This document shows, piece by piece, positions 22,561 to 33,640 of a DNA stretch of 64,000 nucleotides; position 1 is the stretch's first letter; the number at the start of each line of letters is the position of its first letter. Both the position numbers and the translations under genes were made by a program. The DNA lies in NCBI GenBank assembly GCA_014871385.1, contig CM026426.1, positions 90,378,893 through 90,442,892 of the forward strand, in the 5' to 3' direction. The notes beneath the pieces were generated by a model. That model had not been told where the DNA came from and searched no databases. It saw only the letters and a list, made by a program, of their open reading frames with translations. The stretch comes from Ceratodon purpureus (lineage: Eukaryota; Streptophyta; Bryopsida; Pseudoditrichales; Ditrichaceae).

Positions 22561-24129
22561 ATAATCAATGCTAGACCAAGCACCTTAGTACCCGATGTGA
22601 TAGAGATCGATGACTAATGAAAACATTTTTGTAATGTGATATCGGAATAAAAATAGTAGCAAAAGGCATCGATAGTTAGATTAGTAGGAGATTTTAGAAT
22701 TAGTTTAATTTTTTTTAATCTGGAGCACTTTGTGTTCATTTCCACTGTTTTGGCATTGATTAATTTAAAAAAATTGTATGCATCAATCCATTGGAGACTA
22801 TGTCGTTCATCACACTTAACGGCTTTTAATCCATGACTTTTTTCATTTGTCTTTCATTCTATCTTTTTATTTGTTGATTTTTATGTTATTGTTTCATTCT
22901 ATCTTCTTATTTTCCTTTTCTTCCATTTCCAATGGATGATGTATATATCTATTTTATTATTCTTCCATTAGTCTCCCATTCTATCTTTTATTTTTATTTA
23001 TTTTTCCAATTGTTTTCCATTTTATAATCTTGTTCTTTTTTACTACATTACTCCCTCTGTTTCTGAAAGAAATGGTGTTTTCCACAAAGTCTTTGTTTCA
23101 CAAAGAAACAATGGTTTCATCATTACCAGGAAGTCCACCGTCAAGAATTCAAAGGAGGAACCTGCCATGAACCTGAAATCAGCAAGGTGACACCAGTTGA
23201 TTGAATTTCAGAAAGTTTATTTTAAATGGCAGCTTAGCAGGTTGGCAACTGATGCATTTATCAAAAACCGTGTTCAGCCAACCTCAAGCTCGACCTTTCA
23301 CAGGCGTAGTAACTTATTTCATCTGTTCTCAGCTGAAAATGAAATGTGAATTTTCCACTACACAGCGAATGAGTGAGTTATTATTCCCAAAATTGACCCC
23401 AAAATTAAGTTCTGTGAGAAGCAACTTAGAGAGAACTTAAACAACAATATTAGTGCATCAGCAAACTTGAAGGCCACTTGTGACTTGAACCTCCATCCTC
23501 ACAAAGCTTTGGAAAAGAAAAGCACACACTCACATGATCTATGAAACAAATCACATTGCCCACCATTCATTAAATATGCAAAGGGAGATTTGCAGCACTA
23601 GGTCCATCAGAAGGAATTTTAGACGGAGCTCAGAGCTGAAATAATTGATACACTGATATTGCACAAAGTACTTTGAATTTGACACTATTGAATCTTGCAT
23701 TACTTAAACTGCAAGTTAGGAGTACTACTCATGCGTATCATACGCGGCTAACAATGCCTCTCCAGCCAAACGGACCTCCTCCGGGCATGATAGAGACGTC
23801 GGCAAGGCATCATGCCAAAGCAACACGGCTTTAGCAATATGACGGATCTTGTATCCATTTCCTCCGCCACACTTGATGCACTCTATCATACAACCTTGCC
23901 ATGTTAAATAAATGTTTTGTAAGTTTTTTCCAACGCAGATCCTGGAAAGCACTGATGTTAGCAAAAATCAAGTCGTTAATCCCCTTTCTGATGGATCTGG
24001 TGCTACAACGACTGAGTGACCCTGAAGAATCTGAGGTCAAAGACATTCATGTCCGTGCTGTTAGGAGGTTGCAAACGGGGTAGTACTCACATCTAATGAG
24101 GAAATTGTCGTTTGTAGGGAGAGCATTTC
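22561..24129. other. No gene recognised
   Basis: T-rich DNA to 23050, then CTCCCTCTGTTTCTGAAAG at 23052, which looks like a Stowaway-type terminus but has no visible partner. A minus-strand frame at 23725-23964 (80 codons) and an overlapping frame at 23831-24046 have coding-like composition but match no family I know. Confidence 0.3.
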
Positions 24130-25285
24130 TTGATCTCAAAGAAATCACCTTCTCGTACCCTTGGCTATGTTTGGTTGTTTCTAATATTGGACCTTAGTGA
24201 AAGTCACACTGCTATTAGGGTTGATTCAGGTGTATTCCATTCTCCTATACGGGGAAGGGGACCACATCCAAGTGCATTGCTTACGAGAACAGGAATCTTG
24301 CCTGTCAGAAGTCCTGTCATAATTCCGAACGGTGTTTCACTGCATAGCACACGCCAGGACAAGGCGGAATCTCTAAGAGAAATGCAAAATGGTGTAGAGG
24401 GCAGGCTGACCCTGCGTCTGCACCAGGTTGAGCTCCACAGTGACGCCCCTTCAGCGTCCAGTGGAAGGCCATCGTGCATCGAACACCATGCCAAGGTACG
24501 TAGCCTTCTCACATTCCTCCCATTCCATTTGAATGAATTCGCTGCAAATTGGCACGTCTCTGTGTTTCATCTTTGAATAGGTTCCACTCCGGAGAGAGGG
24601 AGGATGCCATGGTGATTGTTTACCAAAAGGATTTTGGAAAGAGGTTGGACAGACGCGATAGATTCGATGGAAATCCCATCTGGAGGCAGACTATTATCAG
24701 AGAGTATGAATTGGGGCCTCTAGGGCCCCGACATGAGTGCGAAACATGTGACTTTATAGCATACGGATGGTATAGATGGTTTCAGAGAGCAATTTGCGGG
24801 TGTGAGTCGTCATTGCGGTGGGGAAAAAAGACCAGCTTAGAGGAAGCAATGCGTCTAAAATGGTTAAGGTGCAATTGTGCTCCAAACTACGGATCCTTTA
24901 GCAATGACAACTGATGTAAATGCATTTTCGAGATGTCAACGCAAGAACACGAGGATACGCCTGTAAGCTCGTTAGTTTGCCTTCCAAGTTTGATGGGTCC
25001 GACGCCGATTGCAGTGACAGTCCTAGGCAGTTTATAATACCGTCCAGGGGAGAGATAAGGCGTATGCTGAATGTCGCAGACAAAAGAGAGATTCGGCTAC
25101 TTTGCGCTGAAGACTCTTGGGGACGAACAAAGCTGCTAATAAAAGTGGGCTCCACTGAACCTCTTCCAACTGGATCGACGGACGCAGTGCGACTTGGAGA
25201 GAACAGAAATAAAAGTGAAGAAATTGATACCGACGACAGAGCGTCATCTGCATCTTATCCGGGAAAAAGACAGAGAATTTCTTGA
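24130..25285 (+). CDS. Unrecognised candidate spliced gene
   Basis: Three consecutive open frames lie close together. The first (24130-24495) ends at a good donor (CCAAG|GTACGT). An acceptor (TTGAATAG) precedes the second frame at 24581, which runs to 24914 and is Trp/Cys-rich (YGWYRWFQRAICGCESS, KWLRCNCAPNYG). The third (24920-25285) ends in a basic tail, PGKRQRIS, that could be a nuclear signal. The phases across the proposed 24496-24580 intron do not match, so the join may be wrong or a frameshift is present. No known domain was recognised. The density of open frames exceeds that of neighbouring DNA, but this could be another decayed transposon gene. Confidence 0.3.
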
Positions 25286-26215
25286 TCATAAGCATGTTTT
25301 CTCAGCGAGCGTAGGGCATGCGCTTGCGCGTCGATGTTCTCCAATACCATAAATGGGACTCCATAATAGAGCGCGAGTGCTAGTGTGCTCCTGGTCGTTT
25401 GTGAAGCGCCACCGTTGAAGTTGGCCTTATCTCTCCTAGGATGTCAAACGCCGGTAATTTAGAAGCCTATTGCTAATGCCAATGTTGTAGCCGTTGAGGA
25501 CTTCTTAAGTAGTTTACTGTGCTTGAGCACAAAAGTATTCCTCTAGAGGACACTAAGTTAGCGTCATCAATTCTTGTATGATCTCAATGGAGGAATATAG
25601 GAGGTCTGGATCCGTACAATTCCCATGCCATGCTTACATGTTTTGGACTACCATACGTCAAATGGTGTAACGCCAGTCAGGTCCTGTCTTTCATACATAA
25701 TGGAAGCTGATGTTGTTGCATACTTTGTTTTTTTTTCCAGTAAATCATACAACTTCACGTAAGGCACATGTGTTACAAGATTTGCATACCTACATTGCAT
25801 AATGTTTGCTAAGTACTGCCGTTATGTCTGAATGTCGTCTGCAATTTGTGAATTTCATTTCCCTTTCCTCATCATTGAATGAAAAGCTGCGTCATTTTTA
25901 TTCTTCGTGTCTGTCAGCGACCATGGTCACTGCTCTTCCCAGAAATACGAACCTCATCGCTTTTGGCAATGCTTCGTCTCCACACGGAAGTCTTCCATGA
26001 ACATCCATGCCTTTGCAATTAGTTACAATCATCGGCAATGATGATCCTAATTTGAATTGTTGGCACGTTACAGACGTGTGAACCCTGTATTTCTGCACCA
26101 CTATTTCCGATTATAACCATTGATGGTATGTGTGCAGGACATCAAAGAAGTACCCGTTGGCTTCATCATTTTCATTATAGGAGGTCGCAAGTCCTCTCCA
26201 TAGGCAGTGGTTGAC
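25286..26215. other. No gene recognised
   Basis: Short frames on both strands, none with a recognisable domain; it may contain the promoter of the CACTA gene that follows. Confidence 0.35.
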
Positions 26216-26352
26216 ATGGAAGGTGGAATTAGAAGGCAGTCATCTGGGCAGAGGCGCATACGTGCGCGGTGCGTGAAACTATTAGAGAGCGAAATCGATC
26301 ATGCTCGGAGTCATAGTTTAGTCAACATCTGTGGTTCTACGGAAGCGGTGAG
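26216..26352 (+). pseudogene. First exon of CACTA transposase gene
   Basis: ATG at 26216 opens a 45-codon exon, MEGGIRRQSSGQRRIRAR and onward, basic and then mixed. It ends at the donor AG|GTAAGTTT (26353). Splicing to an acceptor at 26807 (AATCCAG|GGG) keeps the frame and leads straight into the transposase N-terminus, TWNDHILWYHGE. The phase agreement supports this as the true start. It is too short to stand out as an open frame alone. Confidence 0.5.
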
Positions 26353-26807
26353 GTAAGTTTGTATCACAAACCATTGTTTGCCGATCATATACTATCTTTG
26401 AAATATTGGGGCTTAATGTGCTATTCAAGGGAGAACGCTGTTGGGCAAGCGCAGACCATGTAATTTTCAGGATCCATGTTATGTGCTGATGTTGAAAGAA
26501 TATGGGTTCAATATAAAAAATGTAAGTTATGTCTAGTACATGTTCTAGCCGCGACATACCCCTTTTCGCAGTCCATATCTGAAACTCCATGTGAGCCCTT
26601 TCGTTGCTTGTCATACGCATCCCTTTTGTTCACTTCCGCACTAGATGTTGGTTTCACTTCTACAATTTGCTTATAAGGAATTCCAGATCATGTCGCTGCT
26701 ATCTCTTTGATATCATTCGTTTATATCGACTTGTATGTGGTTTGGTGCTTTGTTATGTATATTTACAGGGGGTATTTGATGTTCACGTTGTCTTTTTACA
26801 AATCCAG

Positions 26808-28500
26808 GGGTATGAAGACGACAATTCCGACATGGAATGATCATATACTGTGGTACCACGGGGAGAGGGCGAACGAGGAAATTCAAAGAGCTCAAGATAT
26901 AACCCTAGACAGCGGTATTATCATCTTGGACATGGTCACGGACACGTACGGGCTAGCGGACTTGAATCGTCGAGAAGCTGAGGTGGCAAGAGATGGTTTG
27001 CGAAACGAGCTAGTCACTGCGGAGGGCGTTGGTGGGGATTCAGAAGATTCAGCAGGACATGGCTTGCACCATGTTCCGTCACCAAGGCGACATTGCAGTC
27101 CGCCCCTGGAGAATGCAACTGAGACCAGTGAAGACGACATATTCATGCCAGAGGACGTGCAATCACATGATGTGGAAAACGCAGGGCGACAGCAACCAGC
27201 TACAACAAAAGAAGAGAAACAACAAAGCCCACTCTCATCTGAAGATTTCAGCACAGGGACTCGGGACGAATCTGACCTTGAGTGGGGAGACTCAGATAGC
27301 GAGACAGAGGCATCCGCAACAGCACTTCAAGAAGCCGCGGCCACCTCACTGTTTTACGGCTTCACTATGTCCAGCTTAGGTTGTACATACTTATTGTTGA
27401 ATTCCGGGAAACTTCATGGTAGCACCGATATGTCTATGGATGAGTTATTTTGACTCATGAGCAAGTCCATTTTACCTCAACTGGATTCTCTTCCTTCCTC
27501 TTACAGAGAAGCGGCTGAATAAGTAAAGCGTCTAGGGCACTCGTATACAAGTTTTGATGTGTGTCCTAAGGATTGCTGCTTATACAAGAACGAGTTGGAG
27601 GACGCCATATCATGTCCAAACTGCCGCTCACCAAGGAAAAAGAGAGCAGGGAAGTCGCTTGTCCCGCAAAAGGTGCTAGGAGTGTTTCCCGTTACTCCCA
27701 GGCTGAAAAGAATATTTCAGAGTCCATTGCAAGCAGCAGCCATGACATGGCATGCAATGCAGCAGAGGACTGATGGTGTGATGTCACGTGTTCCCCACTC
27801 CAAACAATGGCTGTGGATCAACGAACGCTACCGAGAGGAGTTTGCATACGATGACAGGTGTGTCCGGATGGGCCTCATTGCAGATGGTTTCAATCCATCT
27901 TCTGACAAACGCAGTACGTACTCTATTTGGCCAATCTTTCTTTTGAATTACAATATGGCTCTTTGGTTAACCACAAAAAAATATTTTATCATTTAGGCAG
28001 TGCTAATTCCGGGACCAAAGTCAGTAACGTCTGAGCACTTTGATGTGTACATGGCTCCTATTATTGATGAGTTGTTGAAGTTATGGACCTATGGAATATA
28101 CTGCAAAGATGTTGCAAATTACAAAAGCTCGTCTGCCTTTATTCTCCATGCAATGGTCATATAGACAATCGAAGACTTTCCTGCGTACGGTATATTGGCA
28201 GGGTGCACAAAGAAGGGATTTCATGGCTGTTATGTATGCGGTGCTGGCTTTAGATCACGCCAAGCAAAATTGCTTCACAAAAACGTATTTGAGAACTTTG
28301 CACAGAGGTTCCTTTCACCCGACCACCACATGCGACATGACTGTGCAAATTTCGGGACTGTCGAAGAGCGACAGCCGCCACTTCCGGTTTCAGGTGCCAC
28401 TGCTCTGAGGCTAGGAAGGGATTGAGAATGGTGACTTCAAGAAGAAGGGACACCACTCCACAACGATCCTGTTAGGAGGCATGGCATAAAACGTGTCTCC
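26808..28500 (+). pseudogene. CACTA (En/Spm) TNP2-type transposase, main exon
   Basis: One reading frame runs through the interval. It starts with the W..HGE N-terminal motif, passes an acidic, Ser-rich linker (27040-27330), then enters the Transposase_21/TNP2 core: SYTSFDVCPKDCCLYKNELE, ISCPNCRSPR, FPVTPRLKRIFQSP, WHAMQQRTDGVM, VRMGLIADGFNP, WPIFLLNYNMALWL, LIPGPKS, FDVYMAPIIDELLKLW, TIEDFPAYGILAGCTKKG and CYVCGAGF. TNP2 cuts and pastes CACTA elements. In-frame stops occur at 27451 (TGA), 27520 (TAA), 27994 (TAG), 28162 (TAG, where the family has Trp) and 28423 (TGA). There is no frameshift up to 28,425. The order and spacing match the family closely, so this was once intact. Its terminal repeats were not found. 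Confidence 0.85.
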
Positions 28501-30053
28501 TGTTTTTTCTAGCTCCCGTACTAGCAGGTAAAACGTCCTGACCTTCAAGAAAGTCTCAGTTCTATTTTGTTATGTGTTTCACTTACATGTGCCTCAAATG
28601 TTACGAATATTTCTTTTCTTGAATGCTCTGCTCTGAATGTGGGTGCCAACAAAGGTTTTTTTTAGTTAGAATTAGGTTGTAGACATCACCGACATTTTGA
28701 TTTCAAATGCCCACTTACTTCAACAGCATGATGTTCGTATGAGTGGTTTTGAGTCTCGGATAGAGAATAGCAATGGGGGATATGTGGCACAGTTATAGGT
28801 TGCGTAGTTGCTTTGGCTGTCCCTCGGATTAAATTCACTTCAAGGATCTTGAATATTTGAACGCCATTCTTGCTCACTTGAATTAGATATCGAATTTGGT
28901 TATATTGTTTCTCCATTTCAGTTTTGAAAGTTATTGACGACTTTTTTTTGTCATGCAAATCGATCGGTCTCCCTAAGAAGATTTTAAGCCCTAGTTCTGT
29001 ATATAACATTTTCAGTTTCGGCGGTGCTATTGGACAACTGGAGAATTGCTATCCTTACACTCCCTGTTTGTGCATTCTTAAGTTCTATTTATTTCAACGA
29101 GTAGGTTATTAGTTCATATGTATCTACTTTGTTTTAAGGGGCCATGTAAAGAACGATGCGGTACACCGTCAACGACTGAAGGCGAAAGGCCAAAACTGAA
29201 CTTGAGCATCTCTCCATTTGTTAAGTTGATTTCCCATGAACCCTTAACCGAGTAAACCATACCTTGAGAGTCCTACTTCTGTATATTGGGAATTTGGTTC
29301 ATTCTCTTTTCTGATGATTGTAGACATGTTTATACGGAAGTGGTTACGAAAGAAAAGAGAATGAACCTATGGCGTCGTCGCTAAGTTATGTAGGGAATTT
29401 TCATGAGCTGGTTGCGTAGATAGCTTGATTGCACCGCCGGGTCCACTACTTACAGACCTATCCAATTTAGTACAAAACAAGTCTTTTCCAGCAGCTTGTT
29501 GGACTTTTGTTACTCTTCTTATAGAGTTTTCTACATCTTTTCTAGTTCAAGAATCATATTTAATTGTCTTGTTGGAGTGCTTTTGGTTTTCAATTGTGTT
29601 TCTCCTAATTCGAAGTGTTGTTACTAGTCTTGTTACTAGCTGGAAATGGAGGATCCAGTAAAGGAGGTGGAGGGGTTGCTTTGAGCATTGGTAGATTGTG
29701 GACATGTTTTCACAGAAGTGGTTATGAAGAGTGTATACGTGACAATTGCTGCGTCAGTATATAGTTTATTTATTTTTTGATCGGAGATGTGGCCACTCGT
29801 ATTTCTTTGGCGCCTGGGTTACTAACGAAATTTATAACTCGTCCATTTGTAATGTCTTGTGTTGGCCAACAATGTGTAATGTCTGCTTTGCAATACAGGA
29901 ACGGGTTATTCAGGTCAATGAACTTATACCTTTACTATGTTGTAGCAAGCTATCATCGAAAGAGTAATGGAGAATTATGAATCAGCCATAGTCCTTGTAT
30001 ACTCCTGTGAATTCTTTCCATCGTTGGTTCATGAATTTTTGATCTTGTTACAG
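28501..30053 (+). other. Probable intron of the CACTA transposase gene
   Basis: The TNP2 reading stops near 28500 and resumes at 30054 after TTGTTACAG. The interval has no transposase motif. It holds a perfect 16-bp hairpin stem (29296-29311 with 29352-29367) and a diverged direct repeat of about 36 bp (about 29322 and 29695). The length is large but not unusual for plants; an unrecognised insertion inside it is possible. Confidence 0.45.
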
Positions 30054-30927
30054 GAACTCCCCGTGCGGCATACCCTCGATGTTATGCATATTGAGAAAAA
30101 CGTGGTTGCCACAGCGATGGAATTTGTGATGGCTGACGCTGATACAATTGCACTCAGAAAAGACATGCAACAAGCGAATGTGATGCATCATCTTCATCTT
30201 CAGAGGGACGGTGTTAAAGGTGCATTCATAAAACCACATGCCCCTTATGTACTTCAACGGGAACAAAAATGGAAGTTCCTGAGTACCATACATTCTGTGC
30301 AGACACCATCAGGACATTGCGCAAATTTTGAGAAGCTTGTGAACTTAGAGAAGGAATGCCTGCAATTCATGAAAACACATGATTGGCACGTTCTCCTCCA
30401 AGAAATACTACCGGCTGCCATATGTGGACTACTACCAGAGGGTCCAATGGTGTGTCTCATTAGATTGGGTCACTGCTTTTGTCAATTCTGTGCAAAGATT
30501 ATCAAGGTGGACGAGCTGATACAACTGCAAACATACGTTGCAGAGACAATGTCACTAATGGAGCTCCACTTCCCTCCAGCATTTTGGAACACCATGCCAC
30601 ACCTGGTCAATTATGTGCCCCGTGAATTATATTGGTGCGGTCCCGTACATGGGACATCTTAAAACATTGGTTAGAAACAAGGCGAGGCCTGAGGGCTCCA
30701 TCGCAATGGGGTATGTCATTGAGGAAGCATTGGGATTTGTGACTAAACATTTTCGGTCATTTCCAATTCCTGCACGTGTAATCTGGGACATGGACAAAGA
30801 TTTAAAGGACTGTAGCAAAGTTCTAGAGGGGATGCCAGTGGATGTGCGATTGAGTGCGGCTAATTTATTAGAGGTGCATGAGCACATTATCCGGCATTCG
30901 ACTTTCACGGAGGCCTTATACCGGTAA
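30054..30927 (+). pseudogene. CACTA transposase C-terminus with DUF4218-like region
   Basis: The exon begins ELPVRHTLDVMHIEKNVVAT, the canonical RHNLDVMHIEKN block of TNP2 proteins. It continues through THDWHVLLQEILPAAI, FCAKIIKVDELIQLQ and ELHFPPAFWNTMPHLVNY (DUF4218). Near 30645 the frame shifts by one, and the next frame gives MGHLKTLVRNKARPEGSIA, the usual GTLKKYVRNKARPEGSIAEGY motif. It ends at a donor-like CCG|GTAATA at 30927. The single frameshift makes it non-functional. Confidence 0.85.
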
Positions 30928-31216
30928 TATCCTCTTCTCTGATTGTATTAGTACTCATGATATTTCCATCCAGTTATTGTCCCATTTTGTCATGTTCTGT
31001 TGTGAAACAATTATGTTATTTATCTGCAGCAGTCAACAATGTTCAAGCCCTAATGGTCGGCCATGCTGAACTGAGATGTCTATCATTCCATAAAGCCAAG
31101 TACAATACATTGTACATGCTGCATAGTTTGAAGTTGTCGGATTTTAGCTTGTCATCTGGGTTCATGAGTAGTTGAAATAGTGGTATTATTGTACACCACT
31201 TTTTTGCAGTGAGTAT

Positions 31217-31732
31217 TTAGACCTAAGAAATGCGGAAGATACCCGATCTAGGAGACGGTTCTCCCGATTCTCTCATTGACTTGAGGAACGCTTGCGGTCG
31301 ATGGCAGACCAAGGCCTACCCAGAAATCTGTGTCTCACCACACTCTCCAAGCTGCCTATCCCAGTAGTGAAACGTTACAGTTCAATGTACGCCTATAGAT
31401 ATCACTTCGGTGTGGATGACGAGGAGGGACAAAGCAATGATTCCTTTGATTCTGGAGTAGCGTGCATTGCCACTCAGACATGTAGGTCTTCAATGCAAGA
31501 CAAACACCCTGTTGAGGCTCCATTGCAGTATGTTGGAATATTAAAGGATATACTTGAAGTGGATTACGGACACCTCCAGTAAACCGTACTTGAATGCTCT
31601 TGGATTAGGCCCAATGTAGGAGGCAATCGAACCATCCGCGTAGATGACCATGGTTTCTGGTTTGTAAAGTTCAATGCCCGACAGTATCCCGCAATAGAAC
31701 CGTACATCATGCCACTCCATGCAAAACAGGTG
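31217..31732 (+). pseudogene. CACTA DUF4216-like region, first part
   Basis: The interval gives YLDLRNAEDTRSRR and then (31382-31578) YAYRYHFGVDDEEGQS...GVACIATQT, ending VGILKDILEVDYGHLQ. A TAA stop follows, and the same frame continues TVLECSWIRPNVGGN, DDHGFWFVKFNARQ and EPYIMPLHAKQ. These are the DUF4216 motifs (YYG.L.DI.ELDY...V.LF.C.W). The exon ends about 31732 before GTGCATG. A second stop lies upstream at 31278-31280. Confidence 0.75.
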
Positions 31733-31867
31733 CATGTCTTCCAAATTCTCATTGTCGGTTGCTTTTCTCTTCTCTTGCTAGTACTTATGCAAATGATAAC
31801 GTAATGATGCAGTTGTGAAACCGATATTACGTTGAATAACCTGAACTGGAGCTTACATTGTTGGCAG

Positions 31868-32221
31868 GTCTACTTCATACAAGATCCTCTGGGTCCAGAT
31901 TGGAGGATAGTCCGTGATGTAGAGCCTCGCTCCAGGCGCGTGACAGCGGAGTCTAGAGAGGAGTCATTAAGTGCCCCCGGTCGATCTAACACCAAGACGA
32001 ACATATCCGCTGACAGAAATCCGCAGGAATCCCAAGGACTACACCTTGTATTGGAGGCACATGTAGCTCATGTTCTCGCATGTGAAGAGGCTAACGATGA
32101 AGGCGGACAGGAACACGGCGATGAAGAAGAGGTGGATTCTGACTAGGACGAAGGCGATGCTGAGCAGGGGGAGGACGCTGATTTTACAGCGCAAGTTGAG
32201 AATGTCATAGATGACCATTAG
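31868..32221 (+). pseudogene. CACTA DUF4216-like region, last exon with acidic tail
   Basis: After the acceptor TTGGCAG the exon reads VYFIQDPLGPDWRIVRDVEP, the VFYVeDPlgp.W.VV.. end of DUF4216. An acidic tail (EEANDEGGQEHGDEEEVDSD) follows, then a TAG at 32144-32146. The frame stays open to a TAG at 32219-32221. It completes the transposase gene that begins at 26216. Confidence 0.7.
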
Positions 32222-33058
32222 CAACGATTAATGGTAATCCAAAGCAAACCTTAATTTTGAAGTGTGCAGTGTTATTGATTCGGCAATGTTGGACATGATT
32301 GTTTTTTGGTAAATGTTGTTGCTTGTGAACATATCAGCTAAATTTATATTATCAATTGCACTATCGTTCAGTTGGCAATGTACGATGTTCGTGACTGTTT
32401 GTTGCAGATTTTATCTTCTAAGCATGTCGGGCAATAGGATATTGTTAACGACAAACACCAGAATTGACTATGGGCTATTCCGAAGAGGAAGTAACATTGT
32501 AATTTGGCTTCCTCTACAGCATTAGCTTCACACTATGTTATGCCTGAACCCGGCCGTCCCTTCCCTACATTATTCTATAAATAATGCACTTATCGAGTAT
32601 AAGGTAATTAGCGAAACAAGGACATTGGTCATACTGTGCAGTATGTTCGAAATACTCTTGTTCAGCTCAGACCTATATGTTTCAATCACCCTCTTGTCTC
32701 TGATGAAACAGATAGCTCTTGAAGGATTCAATATAGTTGACATATTTTATTTTACTGGAATTCAGGCTTATTTAGATGCATGTATCATAAATTCTACCTA
32801 CTTCTAAATGCCATAAAAAAATGACTTTGTTCATTGGCATGTGGCAGGCATTTGTTAAAATTGCGTAGGAGGTGTCTTCACGTTTTGTAAGTACTAATCT
32901 ACCCTTCTTGCGCTTCATCTGATACTACAAGGTCACAGTTTAGAAAGTAGTTTAGAATTCGAGACATGACGTTTCAGAGGAAGATCCAAAAGGATATCTC
33001 AGTTTTTACGTTAAGGTTCTAGTTGTGAATACTATTGGAGTTGGTTCCTGCATAACAG
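32222..33058. other. No gene recognised
   Basis: 3' flank of the CACTA transposase gene. A 90-codon frame at 32535-32804 is hydrophobic and featureless. No TAGTG terminus with a partner at the 5' side could be matched. Confidence 0.35.
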
Positions 33059-33640
33059 TAAGTTCTTTCGCCGGAGTATTTGGAAGAGATCGCTCTCTTA
33101 CAAGACGGCATCGCTCCTTTCTCAACTAAGCTCGCCTTGCAAATCATTGAGCAAGAGTTGGGAGTTACCATACAACAGCTTTTCACAGAGATTTCACCAC
33201 AACCTGTTGCTGCTGGTTATCTTGGATAGGTATAAACGCAGTTCCTACCTAAATTAATCCATAGCTTTTGATTTCCTTCGCAGTAGTGTTTGGTTAGATT
33301 GTTGCAAAGAAAATGTTGACCTATTAAATGCTACAAAACCTCGAGTAGGGTCAATGAAGCATTTCCGGGTTTGAGACTGCACACATGACTAAATAAATAA
33401 TTATTTCATGTTGTGGGAGTGAGGTTCAGAATGTGGAACTTGGTTTTATTTTTTTAGGGTTTCAGGTTTATCAGGCACGGGTGCGTCTGAATGGTGAACA
33501 AGTGGCCGTGAAGGTACAATGCTTGGCGTTCGAGCAGCCATGGCACTCGACCTTCACATCCTCCGCCAACTTGTTACATTTGATATCGCTGTTCCTATGA
33601 CTGATGATTGCTTAAGCACTTTAAGAATTGCAAATCCTTC
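33059..33640 (+). pseudogene. Fragment of an ABC1-family (UbiB/ADCK) atypical kinase gene
   Basis: The first exon (33059-33229) reads PEYLEEIALLQDGIAPFSTK then LALQIIEQELGV, ISPQPVAAGYLG and a TAG. After a GT-AG intron (33230-33465) the second exon reads VYQARVRLNGEQVAVKVQ. This is the ABC1K N-terminal core: the PPEYxxELxxLQD and ALxIIExELG helices, then the AASLGQVYxA nucleotide loop and the VAVKVQRPGV lysine strand. The stop sits exactly where LGQVY has Gln (CAG to TAG). A one-base loss after VKVQ shifts the frame to LGVRAAMALDLHILRQL. ABC1 kinases act in plastids and mitochondria in prenylquinone metabolism. Only about 150 residues are present, so this is a displaced fragment. Confidence 0.8.

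Noticed and set aside
23048..23080. Stowaway MITE starting TACTCCCTCTGTTTC
   Set aside because: No matching inverted terminus or TA-bounded partner was found downstream within 1 kb.
26094..31183. CACTATTTC (26093) and GAAATAGTG (about 31174) as terminal repeats of the TNP2 element
   Set aside because: The right copy lies between recognised parts of the transposase gene, so it cannot be the element's end; nine bases can match by chance.
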